Assembly (NCBI GenBank): GCA_964606695.1
Contig: CAZSHG010000013.1
Location: 26,000 to 89,999 of the forward strand
DNA: 64,000 nt
Reading direction: 5' to 3'
Source of the DNA: CAZSHG01 sp964606695 [NCBI: uncultured bacterium]
Lineage (GTDB): Bacteria > UBP14 > UBA6098
Below, piece after piece: positions 1 through 8,703 of the stretch. The notes under the pieces are model-generated. The model had not been told where the DNA came from and did no database searches. It saw only the letters and a program-made list of their open reading frames with translations. The position numbers and the translations under genes were made by a program. Position 1 is the first letter of the stretch. Each line of letters begins with the position of its first letter.

Positions 1-3000
1 TCGGCAAAATCGTATGATGAAATCGTGGTTAAATAACGATATACGCCAAAGGCGCTATTGAATACCTGTTGCGCCGGTATATCCTCTGGCAGAAGCGGAC
101 TGCTTACCAGATTCCAACCGGTTTCGAAATCGAGCAAACGAGCGTCGAGTTCCGGCATATACCATTCGATAATCAGAGTATCATCTTCGCCGAAATACGC
201 GACCGAATCGCGTTTCATATCGATTACGCCGTTCATACGGAATTCGCCTTCGGGGAATCTGGTCGGGGTCCATTTTGCAACGCCTTCCGGCTCGTTTTCA
301 GTAATGAGATGCCACGTTACGGGAGGTTCGACGGCGCGGACGTCGCGCATCAATTTCTCTATCGGTGTCGATGGATCGTCGAGTGGGAAATATCCGCTAA
401 CGAACCAGTCCGGCGGCGGAATCCGCTGGACGTCGAGGCCGGCGTCGTAGTCGTCCGATCCGCCAGGATAGGCCGAAATAGTAAGCACGTAATCCTCGGT
501 TGGCTCTACAACTCTATTTAATCTTATATCAACAGTGAATATCCGTGGAGTTAATTCAACCGCGAAAAGCCCTGGAGACCACTCGACCAAAGGCACACCC
601 TCATTGAAGAATATCGTATCGATATTTACACAAGTGTAGGTTCCGCCCTCGGCGTCGCAGGGGACAACGCCCTGCAAATACAGGAAATCTCCGCCGTCAC
701 CGCTGTATAACGGAGAACCTAAAATCGACGCCGATATTACACCCGTTATAGTATCGATATCTATTGTGATGACGCTCCAGCCATCCGTTAACGCTCCAGT
801 AGTTACTATCCCAATAGGTATAAGAATTTCTGGATCCACTGAGAATACGAAATCCGCACTCCCAATCCAGCTGAAGTCGAGACCGTCGATTTCCAGCGGC
901 ACCAGCACCGTTTCGCATGGCGCACCAAACACGGTCGGGAACCAGACCTCGCGGGTACTCATATTGAAGAAATACCAGCACGTGTCCATCACGTTATCGG
1001 GGCAATAATCGGTGGTGTCGGTCGCCGAAACACACGCCCAGATGGTATCTGCGGCCATTATTGGCGTGGATGGTGTGTGTTCGATATGATATCCGTCAGT
1101 AATCGGCGTTACAATATATTCGCTTTCCGGGATTACAGCGCCGGCAAGAGTAAACTCTATTGTAGTTTGATCGACGCTTGAGCCGAGATCGAGCACGTCG
1201 AAAGAAATTGTGGGTAACGGATCCGCTATGAATACGCCCGGCGGGGGAATCGTATTATCGATATTCGGCGGCATCAAATCGACGTAGAAATCCCAGCATA
1301 TAGGATTGGCGAGATAACCGTCGCAGAAATTTTCGAGTGCGTTTAAGCAGGCGGTTACGGTTTCATTATCCTCGAAAAGTTCAGTTCCCGATGGGGTGAA
1401 TAGAAGGTAATTAGGACTAACGAATTCCAGCGAACCATCTCCAACGGTATGGTTAACACCGTTCACGGCAAATTCTATACTTGATAGGTCGATGTCGCAA
1501 TCGATGGTATAAAATACGCTAACCAGGAAATCGATACCGACCGCAACTCCGGTCAGGTCTATTCCCTCGACAGTCATCGTATCGATACCGCCGTGCATGA
1601 AATCCGTCAGGTAGAAAGTGAAGCTGTGGTTCCAGGTTGCGCCGTCGTCGTCCGCGCCCACGGAATCGCCATTCATGTAGAAAATCGCGGAATTATCGGC
1701 ATACATCGATACGAAAGCCGAGTCGATAACCGCGCCGTCGGGAGTGTCGATGAGAGTTCGGAACGTAAGGCGTCTTCCGGTAATCATGCCGATATAGACG
1801 GAATCCCAAACCCACGAGGAGCCTTCAAACAGGTGGCTTCCCCAGCCACTGTAGCTTATTTCGACTGCAGGCACCCAGGACGACGTGGTCGTATCCCAAT
1901 AATCCGTTGTCGTGGAAAGGCTCGGTATATCCATTCGGACTACCTGTTCACCGCCGGATTGAATTGTCATCGTGATCTGCTGGTCTTCGCAGGAAGTCCA
2001 GGTTTCCGGTAACGGTTCGACTATTTCGGCTTCTACTGGCGGCGCAGTTGCGTGGACGCATACTATTATAGGATTCGAACCGCACGGTTCGTTAGTTAGC
2101 GCCCATACGGTGTCGCAATACATCCCGGTATCTTCGGAGAAGAAGTTCAAGGTAATCGTTCCCCATTCATCGGGACCCAGAACGTCCGGGTGATCGATTG
2201 TGGTAAAATGCGGATCGGAGTTATCGACGCCACCGATATATAGCGTATCGCTCGTCTCGTCCGAATTGTGGACGACTATTTCGAGAGTCGAATCGGCGCC
2301 CGCCGTAACGCTATCCAGAGTTATATGATCCGAGGGATATGGAAGAAGTTGTAGGAATCCATGACCGAGATATAGCGTGTCGCCGACAGTCATTGAAAGC
2401 GGTATTTCCTCCGACCCGACGGAATCGGACAAAAACCACCAGCTTGTAATCGGATCTAAACCTCCCCAATGATGATCGATAGCGAATTTCCACTCTGCGC
2501 GAGGAAGATATGCCGCGCCTCCGTCGGTGTTGTTCCACCATTCCCAATCGCCCTGAGGCCAGCTGGAAAGATCGAATTCGCCGGGGTCATCCGAAACCGC
2601 CAGTTCCGATCCGACAGGTAGATCAATGAAATACATCTGGCAAGATGCGTCGGTCGTTCCCGTAACATCTATGTTATGAACTACAAGTATTCCCATATTC
2701 CCGGTATGAGGATTATAGAAGAAGAACGCCTTACTTTTGTAAGCTTCCTCCACACCTGTATGCATACTGGCAGAAGAATATGCGAACCAGGTCGATTCCG
2801 TCACGGCATCAACCAGGTATGGCTCGACACAAAAAGTATCCGAACCTTGAATTATGTAGAAATATCCCGCCGGATAACCGAAGGTATCGCATGGATCCGT
2901 ATGGAAAGGGGGGTCAAAGCCTCCGGAAAAGGTATCGCCATATTGAGGGTAATATTCCAGACTATCGAAATGATAACCGCCGCAACCGTCCGTCCAGGAA

Positions 3001-3794
3001 TTACATATGTTGTATGCCTCGATATACCAACTATGGCTTTCGCCGCAATCGAAAGGACCGACTTCGTAACACGTGTCCGATATCCACGAAGCTTCGGTGT
3101 GGCCATCGAGAATAACATCGAAATAAATCGGCGTCGCCCCGGATGGCATCGACCAGCATAGTTCGACATTGCCGGGGACAAGAGTTTCGTCTGGAATCGG
3201 TGAGTGCCAGGAGAAGGGGCCGGGAGGTTCGTTATGAATTTCAACCAGGACGGTATCCAGATATGTGTCGGGGCAATAAGAATAACTCGCTTGAGCCACC
3301 AATGTAATTGTCGATTCCGGATAGAAGAAGAAAGCCGGCCCGAATCCGACCGAATCGCCGTCCAAAGTTCGCCAAACCACATCCGCGCCGCCAACTCCGT
3401 AAGTAGGACATCCAATCTGCACAGGACCGCTTTGACAGGCTTCTACATCCTCCGCTGCAAAATCTATTGAAGCGCTAACGCTTACGTTCACTGTATCGTA
3501 TGCCGTATCGCTTGCTACATCCCAGACCATAATGACATACCGGGTTACGGTTCCAAAGGGTGGAGTGGCAACGATATCTTCGATATGACCGGTTATATAT
3601 GCTCCCGCGGGTCCCCACATATATTCATACGGCGGAGTGCCGCCGGTTGTGGTGCCGTTAATAGTAAACGCGAGGCTATCGGGCGGGTCGCAGATAACAG
3701 TGTCGTCCATCTCAATTTCCACCGACAACGGTTGAGCGAGAAGAACCGAAAATACCATGAACATAAGGACGAAAACAAAAACCTTCGATTTCAT
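1..3794 (-). CDS. Giant secreted Ig/cohesin-type surface protein, C-terminus outside window
   Basis: The frame is open without a stop from an ATG at 3794 (preceded by an AAAGGTG ribosome-binding site) to base 1, so at least 1264 residues are encoded and the C-terminus lies outside the window. Residues 1-21 form a signal peptide ending in LLAQ. The rest is rich in Asp, Thr, Gly and Trp with short beta-strand patterns, typical of extracellular Ig-like modules. A PKD/SprB-like stretch with GGTPPYEYMW follows the signal peptide. Residues about 948-1066 read like a cohesin-type module, containing VPLEIDG, ADFVFSVDPEIL and a closing NIDTIFFNEG. Near the window edge is GWNLVSSPLLPED, a phrase common in the C-terminal part of surface proteins from uncultivated bacteria. 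No catalytic motif was recognised. It probably acts in the extracellular matrix or cell surface; function is otherwise unknown. Confidence 0.8.
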   Translation of the reverse strand, partial: MKSKVFVFVLMFMVFSVLLAQPLSVEIEMDDTVICDPPDSLAFTINGTTTGGTPPYEYMWGPAGAYITGHIEDIVATPPFGTVTRYVIMVWDVASDTAYDTVNVSVSASIDFAAEDVEACQSGPVQIGCPTYGVGGADVVWRTLDGDSVGFGPAFFFYPESTITLVAQASYSYCPDTYLDTVLVEIHNEPPGPFSWHSPIPDETLVPGNVELCWSMPSGATPIYFDVILDGHTEASWISDTCYEVGPFDCGESHSWYIEAYNICNSWTDGCGGYHFDSLEYYPQYGDTFSGGFDPPFHTDPCDTFGYPAGYFYIIQGSDTFCVEPYLVDAVTESTWFAYSSASMHTGVEEAYKSKAFFFYNPHTGNMGILVVHNIDVTGTTDASCQMYFIDLPVGSELAVSDDPGEFDLSSWPQGDWEWWNNTDGGAAYLPRAEWKFAIDHHWGGLDPITSWWFLSDSVGSEEIPLSMTVGDTLYLGHGFLQLLPYPSDHITLDSVTAGADSTLEIVVHNSDETSDTLYIGGVDNSDPHFTTIDHPDVLGPDEWGTITLNFFSEDTGMYCDTVWALTNEPCGSNPIIVCVHATAPPVEAEIVEPLPETWTSCEDQQITMTIQSGGEQVVRMDIPSLSTTTDYWDTTTSSWVPAVEISYSGWGSHLFEGSSWVWDSVYIGMITGRRLTFRTLIDTPDGAVIDSAFVSMYADNSAIFYMNGDSVGADDDGATWNHSFTFYLTDFMHGGIDTMTVEGIDLTGVAVGIDFLVSVFYTIDCDIDLSSIEFAVNGVNHTVGDGSLEFVSPNYLLFTPSGTELFEDNETVTACLNALENFCDGYLANPICWDFYVDLMPPNIDNTIPPPGVFIADPLPTISFDVLDLGSSVDQTTIEFTLAGAVIPESEYIVTPITDGYHIEHTPSTPIMAADTIWACVSATDTTDYCPDNVMDTCWYFFNMSTREVWFPTVFGAPCETVLVPLEIDGLDFSWIGSADFVFSVDPEILIPIGIVTTGALTDGWSVITIDIDTITGVISASILGSPLYSGDGGDFLYLQGVVPCDAEGGTYTCVNIDTIFFNEGVPLVEWSPGLFAVELTPRIFTVDIRLNRVVEPTEDYVLTISAYPGGSDDYDAGLDVQRIPPPDWFVSGYFPLDDPSTPIEKLMRDVRAVEPPVTWHLITENEPEGVAKWTPTRFPEGEFRMNGVIDMKRDSVAYFGEDDTLIIEWYMPELDARLLDFETGWNLVSSPLLPEDIPAQQVFNSAFGVYRYLTTISSYDFA

Positions 3795-3843
3795 CTTATC
3801 ACCTTTCGATAAATTTTAAATCCATATTACCTTATCAATATAA

Positions 3844-3871
3844 ATAAAAAACGGCTCTTTCTCAAGAGCCG
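3844..3871 (-). terminator. Intrinsic terminator of the polysaccharide/transporter operon
   Basis: CGGCTCTT (3852-3859) pairs perfectly with AAGAGCCG (3864-3871) across a TCTC loop, and on the minus strand the hairpin is followed by a run of T. It lies 24 bases after the stop codon of the SMR/EamA-type gene and before the start of the giant surface protein, so it separates the two transcription units. Confidence 0.85.
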
Positions 3872-3895
3872 AATTGAAAGAAGTTAGAATTTATT

Positions 3896-4240
3896 TCACT
3901 TCGCCACCATCGCAACGCCGACAACTATCAGTATTGTGCCTATGATGCGGATAGCGCCGGGGTGCTCTTTAAGAAAAACCATTGCGAAAACCAGAGCAAA
4001 AATATAGGACATCGAAATTAAAGGATATGCTTTTGTGAGATCGTATCTCGATAGGATCCAGAACCAGAGCAACATCTGGCTACCAATTATGGCTATACCG
4101 CCGAGTATCCAACCATTGGTCAAAACCTGGAGAATATTCGATATCGAGAACCCTCCGATTTTATTGAAACCGGTCTTTAACAATAACTGACCGCCGGCAA
4201 GCATCCCCGAAACAAGTGTCATCAGTAAAACAAGCTTCAT
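3896..4240 (-). CDS. Small EamA/SMR-type membrane transporter
   Basis: This 114-residue protein consists almost entirely of four hydrophobic segments (about 3-20, 35-58, 63-85 and 92-113), the size and topology of the small multidrug resistance and ArnE/ArnF branches of the drug/metabolite transporter superfamily. A Lys-Glu-His-Pro turn before the last segment (FLKEHPG) is typical of half-size DMT proteins such as undecaprenyl-sugar flippases. It is the last gene of the minus-strand polysaccharide operon, 60 bases after the MFS gene. Transport of a lipid-linked sugar is therefore plausible, but the substrate is an inference. Such proteins work as dimers in the inner membrane. Confidence 0.7.
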   Translation of the reverse strand: MKLVLLMTLVSGMLAGGQLLLKTGFNKIGGFSISNILQVLTNGWILGGIAIIGSQMLLWFWILSRYDLTKAYPLISMSYIFALVFAMVFLKEHPGAIRIIGTILIVVGVAMVAK

Positions 4241-4300
4241 AATTACCTCTTCCTTTGTGCCGTATAATATTCAATCAAACTGGAAATCGCAAGGTAAATC

Positions 4301-5707
4301 CTATTCCATTCTTCCATTGAATATTCTCGCAAACCACGCTATCCTGACCTTCGCGAAATCGCCCAGAAAAACCAGCGTATCGCGCATCGATACCGCTTTC
4401 GGTTCGTTTATCCACGATAAAGGTATCTCGGCAGTTAATCTTGCACAACCTGTTAACGCAAAAAGAACCTGCTCCGGCTCGAGATGAAATCCTCCTATAT
4501 CGACAGCCTTCGGTAAAAAAGCCCCCGATAGCAACATGGTTGTCATCATAGCCACGCCGGAAAACGCGCCATAAACTCCGGAATACACCTGCCGTTTTTT
4601 CACGGGAGCAATAGCCAGCACTAAATTAACGGCGACGATATTCGCGCCGGACCACATAATTCCGGACAAGGCCGCCTCGAAATATACAACCCAATATGTG
4701 TCGGGCGTAGCGAGTAGCCATATAAGGGGATTGATTCCGCCGAGAACTATTGCGAACCGCATCGCGGTTTTGTTGCCGAATCTATCGATGAAAAGCCCCC
4801 ATAACCTGAGCGTCGAAATACCCACGAAAACACTGATTGTCGCGTAAACCTGGATTAAAACTACCGACATCTTGAGATGACCTATCATAAAAGGTTGCCA
4901 GAATGGTGCGCCTATTCCTATTGCGGCCATCCACCATAAACCGTAGAACACCAACCGGCGGAAATTAGGGTCTTTTACCGGCGAAAGCAAGAGCCTGGGG
5001 ATACTCTCGTGTTCTCTCTCTTTTGGTCTTTCCGGTTGTTTTCGCAATATTATCAAACTGATTAACCCACTTACCGCCGCGATTCCGAAAATCGACAATA
5101 AAACAATCCTGATCGAGTTTTCTGGTAATACTTCGTTTATATTTAACAACCCTTTTAGCCATCGGGCTATTTTTCCGGGTTCGGTTTCGAAAATATCTAT
5201 ACAAGCGCCGAAAGCGTAGCCCGTAACAATACCCGCTACCATAAGGAACTGTGATCTTCTCGAAAGGAATCGCCCTCTGATCCTCAGCGGAATGAGATCG
5301 GAAATCCAGGCTATCCAGGTATTTAAACCTATAGCGTTGAGCGAGGAACTTAGCATGAATAACCCGAGAAAAATCCAGATTGCGTGTCGGTCGGGAAAGA
5401 GAAAGGGCAAAATCCCGAAAAGCAGAACTGCAAGCCTGCCGAGCGTTAGAAGCCTTAACGTAATCCGCTTCCTCTCGCGACGCTTCCTCGTAAGAATTAC
5501 GCCGATCGGTTGAAATATCTGCGATAGCTGGCCTATTGCACCGAGAACTCCGAATTGAAACGGGCTGGCTCCCAGAATAACCGCAAATTTAGTCAGGAAT
5601 ACGCTTCCCGCGCCGCCAAGTGTGTTGAAAATTTGCGCAAATACGCCTTCGGTTATCGAGATACGAGAACCCTTACGCAGATCGGTATACTCCGGTTGCT
5701 CTTTCAT
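4301..5707 (-). CDS. MFS family transporter
   Basis: The 468-residue product has about twelve hydrophobic segments arranged in two halves, and a basic cytoplasmic loop RKRRERKR at about residues 73-80, as expected for the major facilitator superfamily. The loop after the fourth segment carries SDLIPLRIRGRFLSRR, a recognisable MFS DLIP-R-RG-F-R pattern also seen in a branch of poorly characterised bacterial MFS proteins. The ATG at 5707 has no Shine-Dalgarno sequence close to it. Instead the upstream 5713-5728 is a perfect 16-base palindrome. The gene lies 64 bases downstream of an unknown secreted protein and upstream of the SMR-type transporter. Substrate unknown. Confidence 0.75.
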   Translation of the reverse strand: MKEQPEYTDLRKGSRISITEGVFAQIFNTLGGAGSVFLTKFAVILGASPFQFGVLGAIGQLSQIFQPIGVILTRKRRERKRITLRLLTLGRLAVLLFGILPFLFPDRHAIWIFLGLFMLSSSLNAIGLNTWIAWISDLIPLRIRGRFLSRRSQFLMVAGIVTGYAFGACIDIFETEPGKIARWLKGLLNINEVLPENSIRIVLLSIFGIAAVSGLISLIILRKQPERPKEREHESIPRLLLSPVKDPNFRRLVFYGLWWMAAIGIGAPFWQPFMIGHLKMSVVLIQVYATISVFVGISTLRLWGLFIDRFGNKTAMRFAIVLGGINPLIWLLATPDTYWVVYFEAALSGIMWSGANIVAVNLVLAIAPVKKRQVYSGVYGAFSGVAMMTTMLLSGAFLPKAVDIGGFHLEPEQVLFALTGCARLTAEIPLSWINEPKAVSMRDTLVFLGDFAKVRIAWFARIFNGRME

Positions 5708-5712
5708 GGCAA

Positions 5713-5728
5713 TGGAAATTAATTTCCA
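5713..5728. promoter_or_regulatory. Perfect 16-base palindrome just upstream of the MFS start codon
   Basis: TGGAAATTAATTTCCA is its own reverse complement and ends 5 bases before the MFS start codon on the minus strand. It sits where a ribosome-binding site would be expected. It may be an operator for a dimeric repressor, or an mRNA hairpin that masks initiation. No regulator gene is adjacent. Confidence 0.4.
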
Positions 5729-5771
5729 CTACTACTAAATTCAAGGGAAATGATTAAAGACGTTCTGGGAT

Positions 5772-6389
5772 TTATTTATCCGGTTTTTCGGGTTTGGGAG
5801 GACGATTTTCGATATTCACCCAGAGAAATTTTATATCGAACCGGGGATCGTTCATATCGCCGACGCGGTCATAGTGCTTATCACCGAGAGTTTTGTAATC
5901 GGTCATATCTCGAAGCCGGAAATCCTCCTCCTCCCAGACTCGATCCGTCACGGCATAAACATCTATGGAGTCTGCCCAATCGATGAGATTCGGGTTGATT
6001 TCGGCTTCCATGAGAATGCTGGAATCCGTCAACGCGAGTTTCATATTTCCTATTCGATAGAAACTTCTCTCGCGTCCCAGTCTCTCCAGTTCCCATTGGC
6101 ATTCCTTGGTAAAGGACGATTGGAAGCAACCCTCCCCCGGCATGTGTTCATATTTCACCGTCAGACTTAAGACGTCGGGCACATCACTCGTATCGGGATA
6201 TAATCTGATTCGAACCGCCCAGCCGTATTGGAGCTGACCGGAGTCCGAACGGCAAAAAGTCATCGTATCGGGTAATGCCGGCAATCCCAACTCAGCCCGG
6301 ATTATGGTAGGCCCCTTATATTCTTCTGGTTTCTGAGCAAAGGAACAAACCGCTATGAGGAATATTATTATAATGACCGTCTTTTTCAT
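5772..6389 (-). CDS. Secreted protein of unknown function in polysaccharide operon
   Basis: The 205-residue product begins with a typical signal peptide (MKKTVIIIIFLIAVCSFAQ), after which it is hydrophilic with alternating hydrophobic strands. There are only a few Cys residues and no lipobox. The C-terminus is Pro/Lys-rich (RPPKPEKPDK). I do not recognise a family. The ATG at 6389 follows the stop codon of the DegT aminotransferase gene by one base, so the two are almost certainly cotranscribed and may be translationally coupled. The context suggests a periplasmic or outer-membrane accessory of the polysaccharide system, but nothing in the sequence proves this. Confidence 0.7.
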   Translation of the reverse strand: MKKTVIIIIFLIAVCSFAQKPEEYKGPTIIRAELGLPALPDTMTFCRSDSGQLQYGWAVRIRLYPDTSDVPDVLSLTVKYEHMPGEGCFQSSFTKECQWELERLGRERSFYRIGNMKLALTDSSILMEAEINPNLIDWADSIDVYAVTDRVWEEEDFRLRDMTDYKTLGDKHYDRVGDMNDPRFDIKFLWVNIENRPPKPEKPDK

Positions 6390-6390
6390 C

Positions 6391-7494
6391 TCACGATATT
6401 GCCCTAATTGTCGTTTTTATAACGTGGCTTATTTCGTCGAACGTCAATTCGGGGAAAATCGGCAACGAAATTACTTCTTCTGCCGCCTTTTCAGCTACTG
6501 GAAGAGTAACGTTGTCATATGTGTCTCCGTAAGCTGGTTGCCTGTGAAGCGGTATCTTGTAATATATAGCTCTGCCGACATTATCTTCTCCGAGGGCTTC
6601 AAACAACCTGTCCCGTTTGCCGTTTGTCACTCGAATCGTGTATTGATGATAGACGTGCGAGTAGCCTTCTGGCTCCACGGGCGTTTCGATTCCATCCACG
6701 GATGAAAAGGCGTCGTTGTAAATATCCGCATTGCGGCGGCGCTGTTCGTTGAAGTTGTCGAGGTATTTCAATTTGATGCGGAGTATTGCGGCCTGGATTT
6801 CATCGAGTCTGCTGTTATAACCGAAGGTTTCGTGTCGGTATCTATCTTCCCGTGTTCCGTGGTTGCGTAATGCGATTGCCTCTTCGCGTATGACTTTGTC
6901 CTCGGTGGTCATCATCCCGCCGTCGCCGGCGGCTCCGAGGTTTTTACTTGGGAAGAAGCTAAACGCGGCGGCAGACCCGACGGAACCGGCTTTTCCGGTC
7001 GGCCCGGTAGCGCCTACCGCCTGACATGCGTCCTCGATAATAGGAATATCCCCCGCTATTTCGCGAAGTCGTCCCATATCGGCGAGAAGCCCGAAAAGGT
7101 GAATCGGAACTATGGCCGCGGTTTTATCGGTTATTTTCTTCTCGACGTCCACTGGATCGATATTGTATGTGTCGCGTTCGATATCCGCGAAAACCACGCT
7201 GGCTCCCAAATCGGTAACTACCTCGCAAGTAGCGAAATAGCTAAAAGCGGAGGTAATAACATCCGTCCCGGGACCAACCCCTACCGCTTTCAATGCGATT
7301 TTGAGGGCGTCGGTTCCAGAATTCAATCCAACGCCATATTTCGACCCGCAATATTCGGCCAACTCGGTTTCCAAATTCTTAACGTTATGCCCTAGAATAT
7401 ACATTCCCGAATTGAGAATTTCCAGAATCGTCGATTCTACCTCTTCCCTGATTCTCTCGTATTGCCGGGTTAAATCGAGTAGTGGGATATTCAT
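6391..7494 (-). CDS. DegT/DnrJ/EryC1/StrS-family sugar aminotransferase
   Basis: The protein belongs to the PLP-dependent enzymes that transaminate keto-sugar nucleotides. It begins MNIPLLDLTRQY, the canonical start of the family. It contains SGTDALKIALKA (substrate/PLP phosphate region), the EDACQAVGA motif with the PLP-stacking region, and FFPSKNLGAAGDGG, where the Lys forms the internal aldimine. The ATG at 7494 is preferred over an in-frame upstream codon at 7548 because GGAGG lies immediately before it; this gives 367 residues, a normal length. It starts 4 bases after the Wzz-like gene ends. With RfbB in the same operon it probably makes an amino-dideoxy sugar for surface polysaccharide. 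Confidence 0.9.
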   Translation of the reverse strand: MNIPLLDLTRQYERIREEVESTILEILNSGMYILGHNVKNLETELAEYCGSKYGVGLNSGTDALKIALKAVGVGPGTDVITSAFSYFATCEVVTDLGASVVFADIERDTYNIDPVDVEKKITDKTAAIVPIHLFGLLADMGRLREIAGDIPIIEDACQAVGATGPTGKAGSVGSAAAFSFFPSKNLGAAGDGGMMTTEDKVIREEAIALRNHGTREDRYRHETFGYNSRLDEIQAAILRIKLKYLDNFNEQRRRNADIYNDAFSSVDGIETPVEPEGYSHVYHQYTIRVTNGKRDRLFEALGEDNVGRAIYYKIPLHRQPAYGDTYDNVTLPVAEKAAEEVISLPIFPELTFDEISHVIKTTIRAIS

Positions 7495-7498
7495 TTTA

Positions 7499-8701
7499 TT
7501 AACTTTCCTCCTTATTTTTCCGCTTTGAATCTCCAAGAGCCGACGCAAGTTTATCGTATGTTTCCGGATTAATTTCCCTCATTCTATCCAATCCCTCACT
7601 GCCTACAATCCACAATCCGATAAGAATCAACGCGGCGAAGAAAGATAGACCCGATACGATAATCCTCTTCGGCCTATGCCTTTTTTCCGGGATATCCGCG
7701 CGGGAAAGGATCTGCAGAATCGGCACGTCGCGTTTTTCCTCGATTCTGGCCTGTTCGTATTGTTGTGTGAGGTATTCATACAGGATTTCCTGTATCTGCA
7801 ATTCCCGGAAAAACCTCGTATATTCGAGCCCTAATTCGGGAATGTCCATCAACCCGAAAGGTTCCATTTCAGTTCCGCCGGATTCGAGTTGTTTGAGTTG
7901 TTTCTTAAGTTCGTTTATTCGGCTTTTAATCTCCTCGACTTCGCCGTGCCCCACTTTCCTCGAAGACTGGGCAATCTCGAGTTCTACCTCGGCCATTAAT
8001 AGTTCCGCTCTGACTTGCGCGGCGCTCTCGATAGCCACTCTGGTCTGATCCTCGATTGAAATAGCCCCATGTTCTTTCTGGAAAGCCGTAAAGGACGATT
8101 CGGCCTCCGCGAGGGCAATTTGTGTTTCCCGCAATCTGCTTTCAACAAATTCTTTTGTATGGCCGGCGGTTCCAGTTCTGAGATCTCTGTTTATCCTGTC
8201 CAGATGATCTACGATAGAATTCGTAACTTTTGCGGCGAAATGCGGATCCCTGTCCTCGAATTCCACCATAAGAATACCCTCGCCCGTAACATTCGTTTCG
8301 ATATGTTTGTCCAGCGCTTTGCGGGTTTCCTCGATGTAATCGGTCTTGTAGCGTTTCTTGAGGTCGTATTGTTGAATCACCGTATCCATAATTGCGTTGG
8401 ATTTGACTATGGCTCCCCATAAATCCGAGGGGGTAATCATCATCGGCAGGACATAATCGCCTCCCCCGCCTCCGAAAGCCATCATGCCGGTAATCATATT
8501 CGCGAAAGCTCCGCCCAGATCGCCACTTTGATACAGCGGCATAATCTCGGCCTGCCCCTTATACCATTTGGGCATGACGAAATGCGCCGCTCCAAAACCG
8601 AGAATCCCAATAATAATCGGAAGGAAAACCAGCAGTTTCCAACGCGTCAACAACGCCCACAGCCACCAATACGGATCCTTGTAATCGATATTTCTTTTCA
8701 T
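7499..8701 (-). CDS. Wzz-type polysaccharide chain-length determinant protein
   Basis: This 400-residue protein has the Wzz/PCP arrangement. A basic N-terminal tail (about 1-20) is followed by a membrane segment at about 22-45 and a long periplasmic region with coiled-coil character (about 170-300, with Gln/Glu-rich heptads such as AALAEAESSF-like repeats). A second membrane segment lies at about 345-368 (IIVSGLSFFAALILIGLW), then a short charged cytoplasmic tail. A glycine-rich stretch FGGGGGDYV at about 78-86 is unusual. There is no tyrosine-kinase domain. It starts 2 bases after the export-protein gene. It likely controls polysaccharide length with the outer-membrane export protein encoded upstream. 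Confidence 0.85.
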   Translation of the reverse strand: MKRNIDYKDPYWWLWALLTRWKLLVFLPIIIGILGFGAAHFVMPKWYKGQAEIMPLYQSGDLGGAFANMITGMMAFGGGGGDYVLPMMITPSDLWGAIVKSNAIMDTVIQQYDLKKRYKTDYIEETRKALDKHIETNVTGEGILMVEFEDRDPHFAAKVTNSIVDHLDRINRDLRTGTAGHTKEFVESRLRETQIALAEAESSFTAFQKEHGAISIEDQTRVAIESAAQVRAELLMAEVELEIAQSSRKVGHGEVEEIKSRINELKKQLKQLESGGTEMEPFGLMDIPELGLEYTRFFRELQIQEILYEYLTQQYEQARIEEKRDVPILQILSRADIPEKRHRPKRIIVSGLSFFAALILIGLWIVGSEGLDRMREINPETYDKLASALGDSKRKNKEES

Positions 8702-8703
8702 AT

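Noticed and set aside
69-521. Plus-strand open frames opposite the giant surface protein (also 1593-2012, 2676-3161)
   Set aside because: The minus-strand frame is open from 3794 to the window edge with signal peptide and Ig/cohesin-like motifs, so these are mirror frames.
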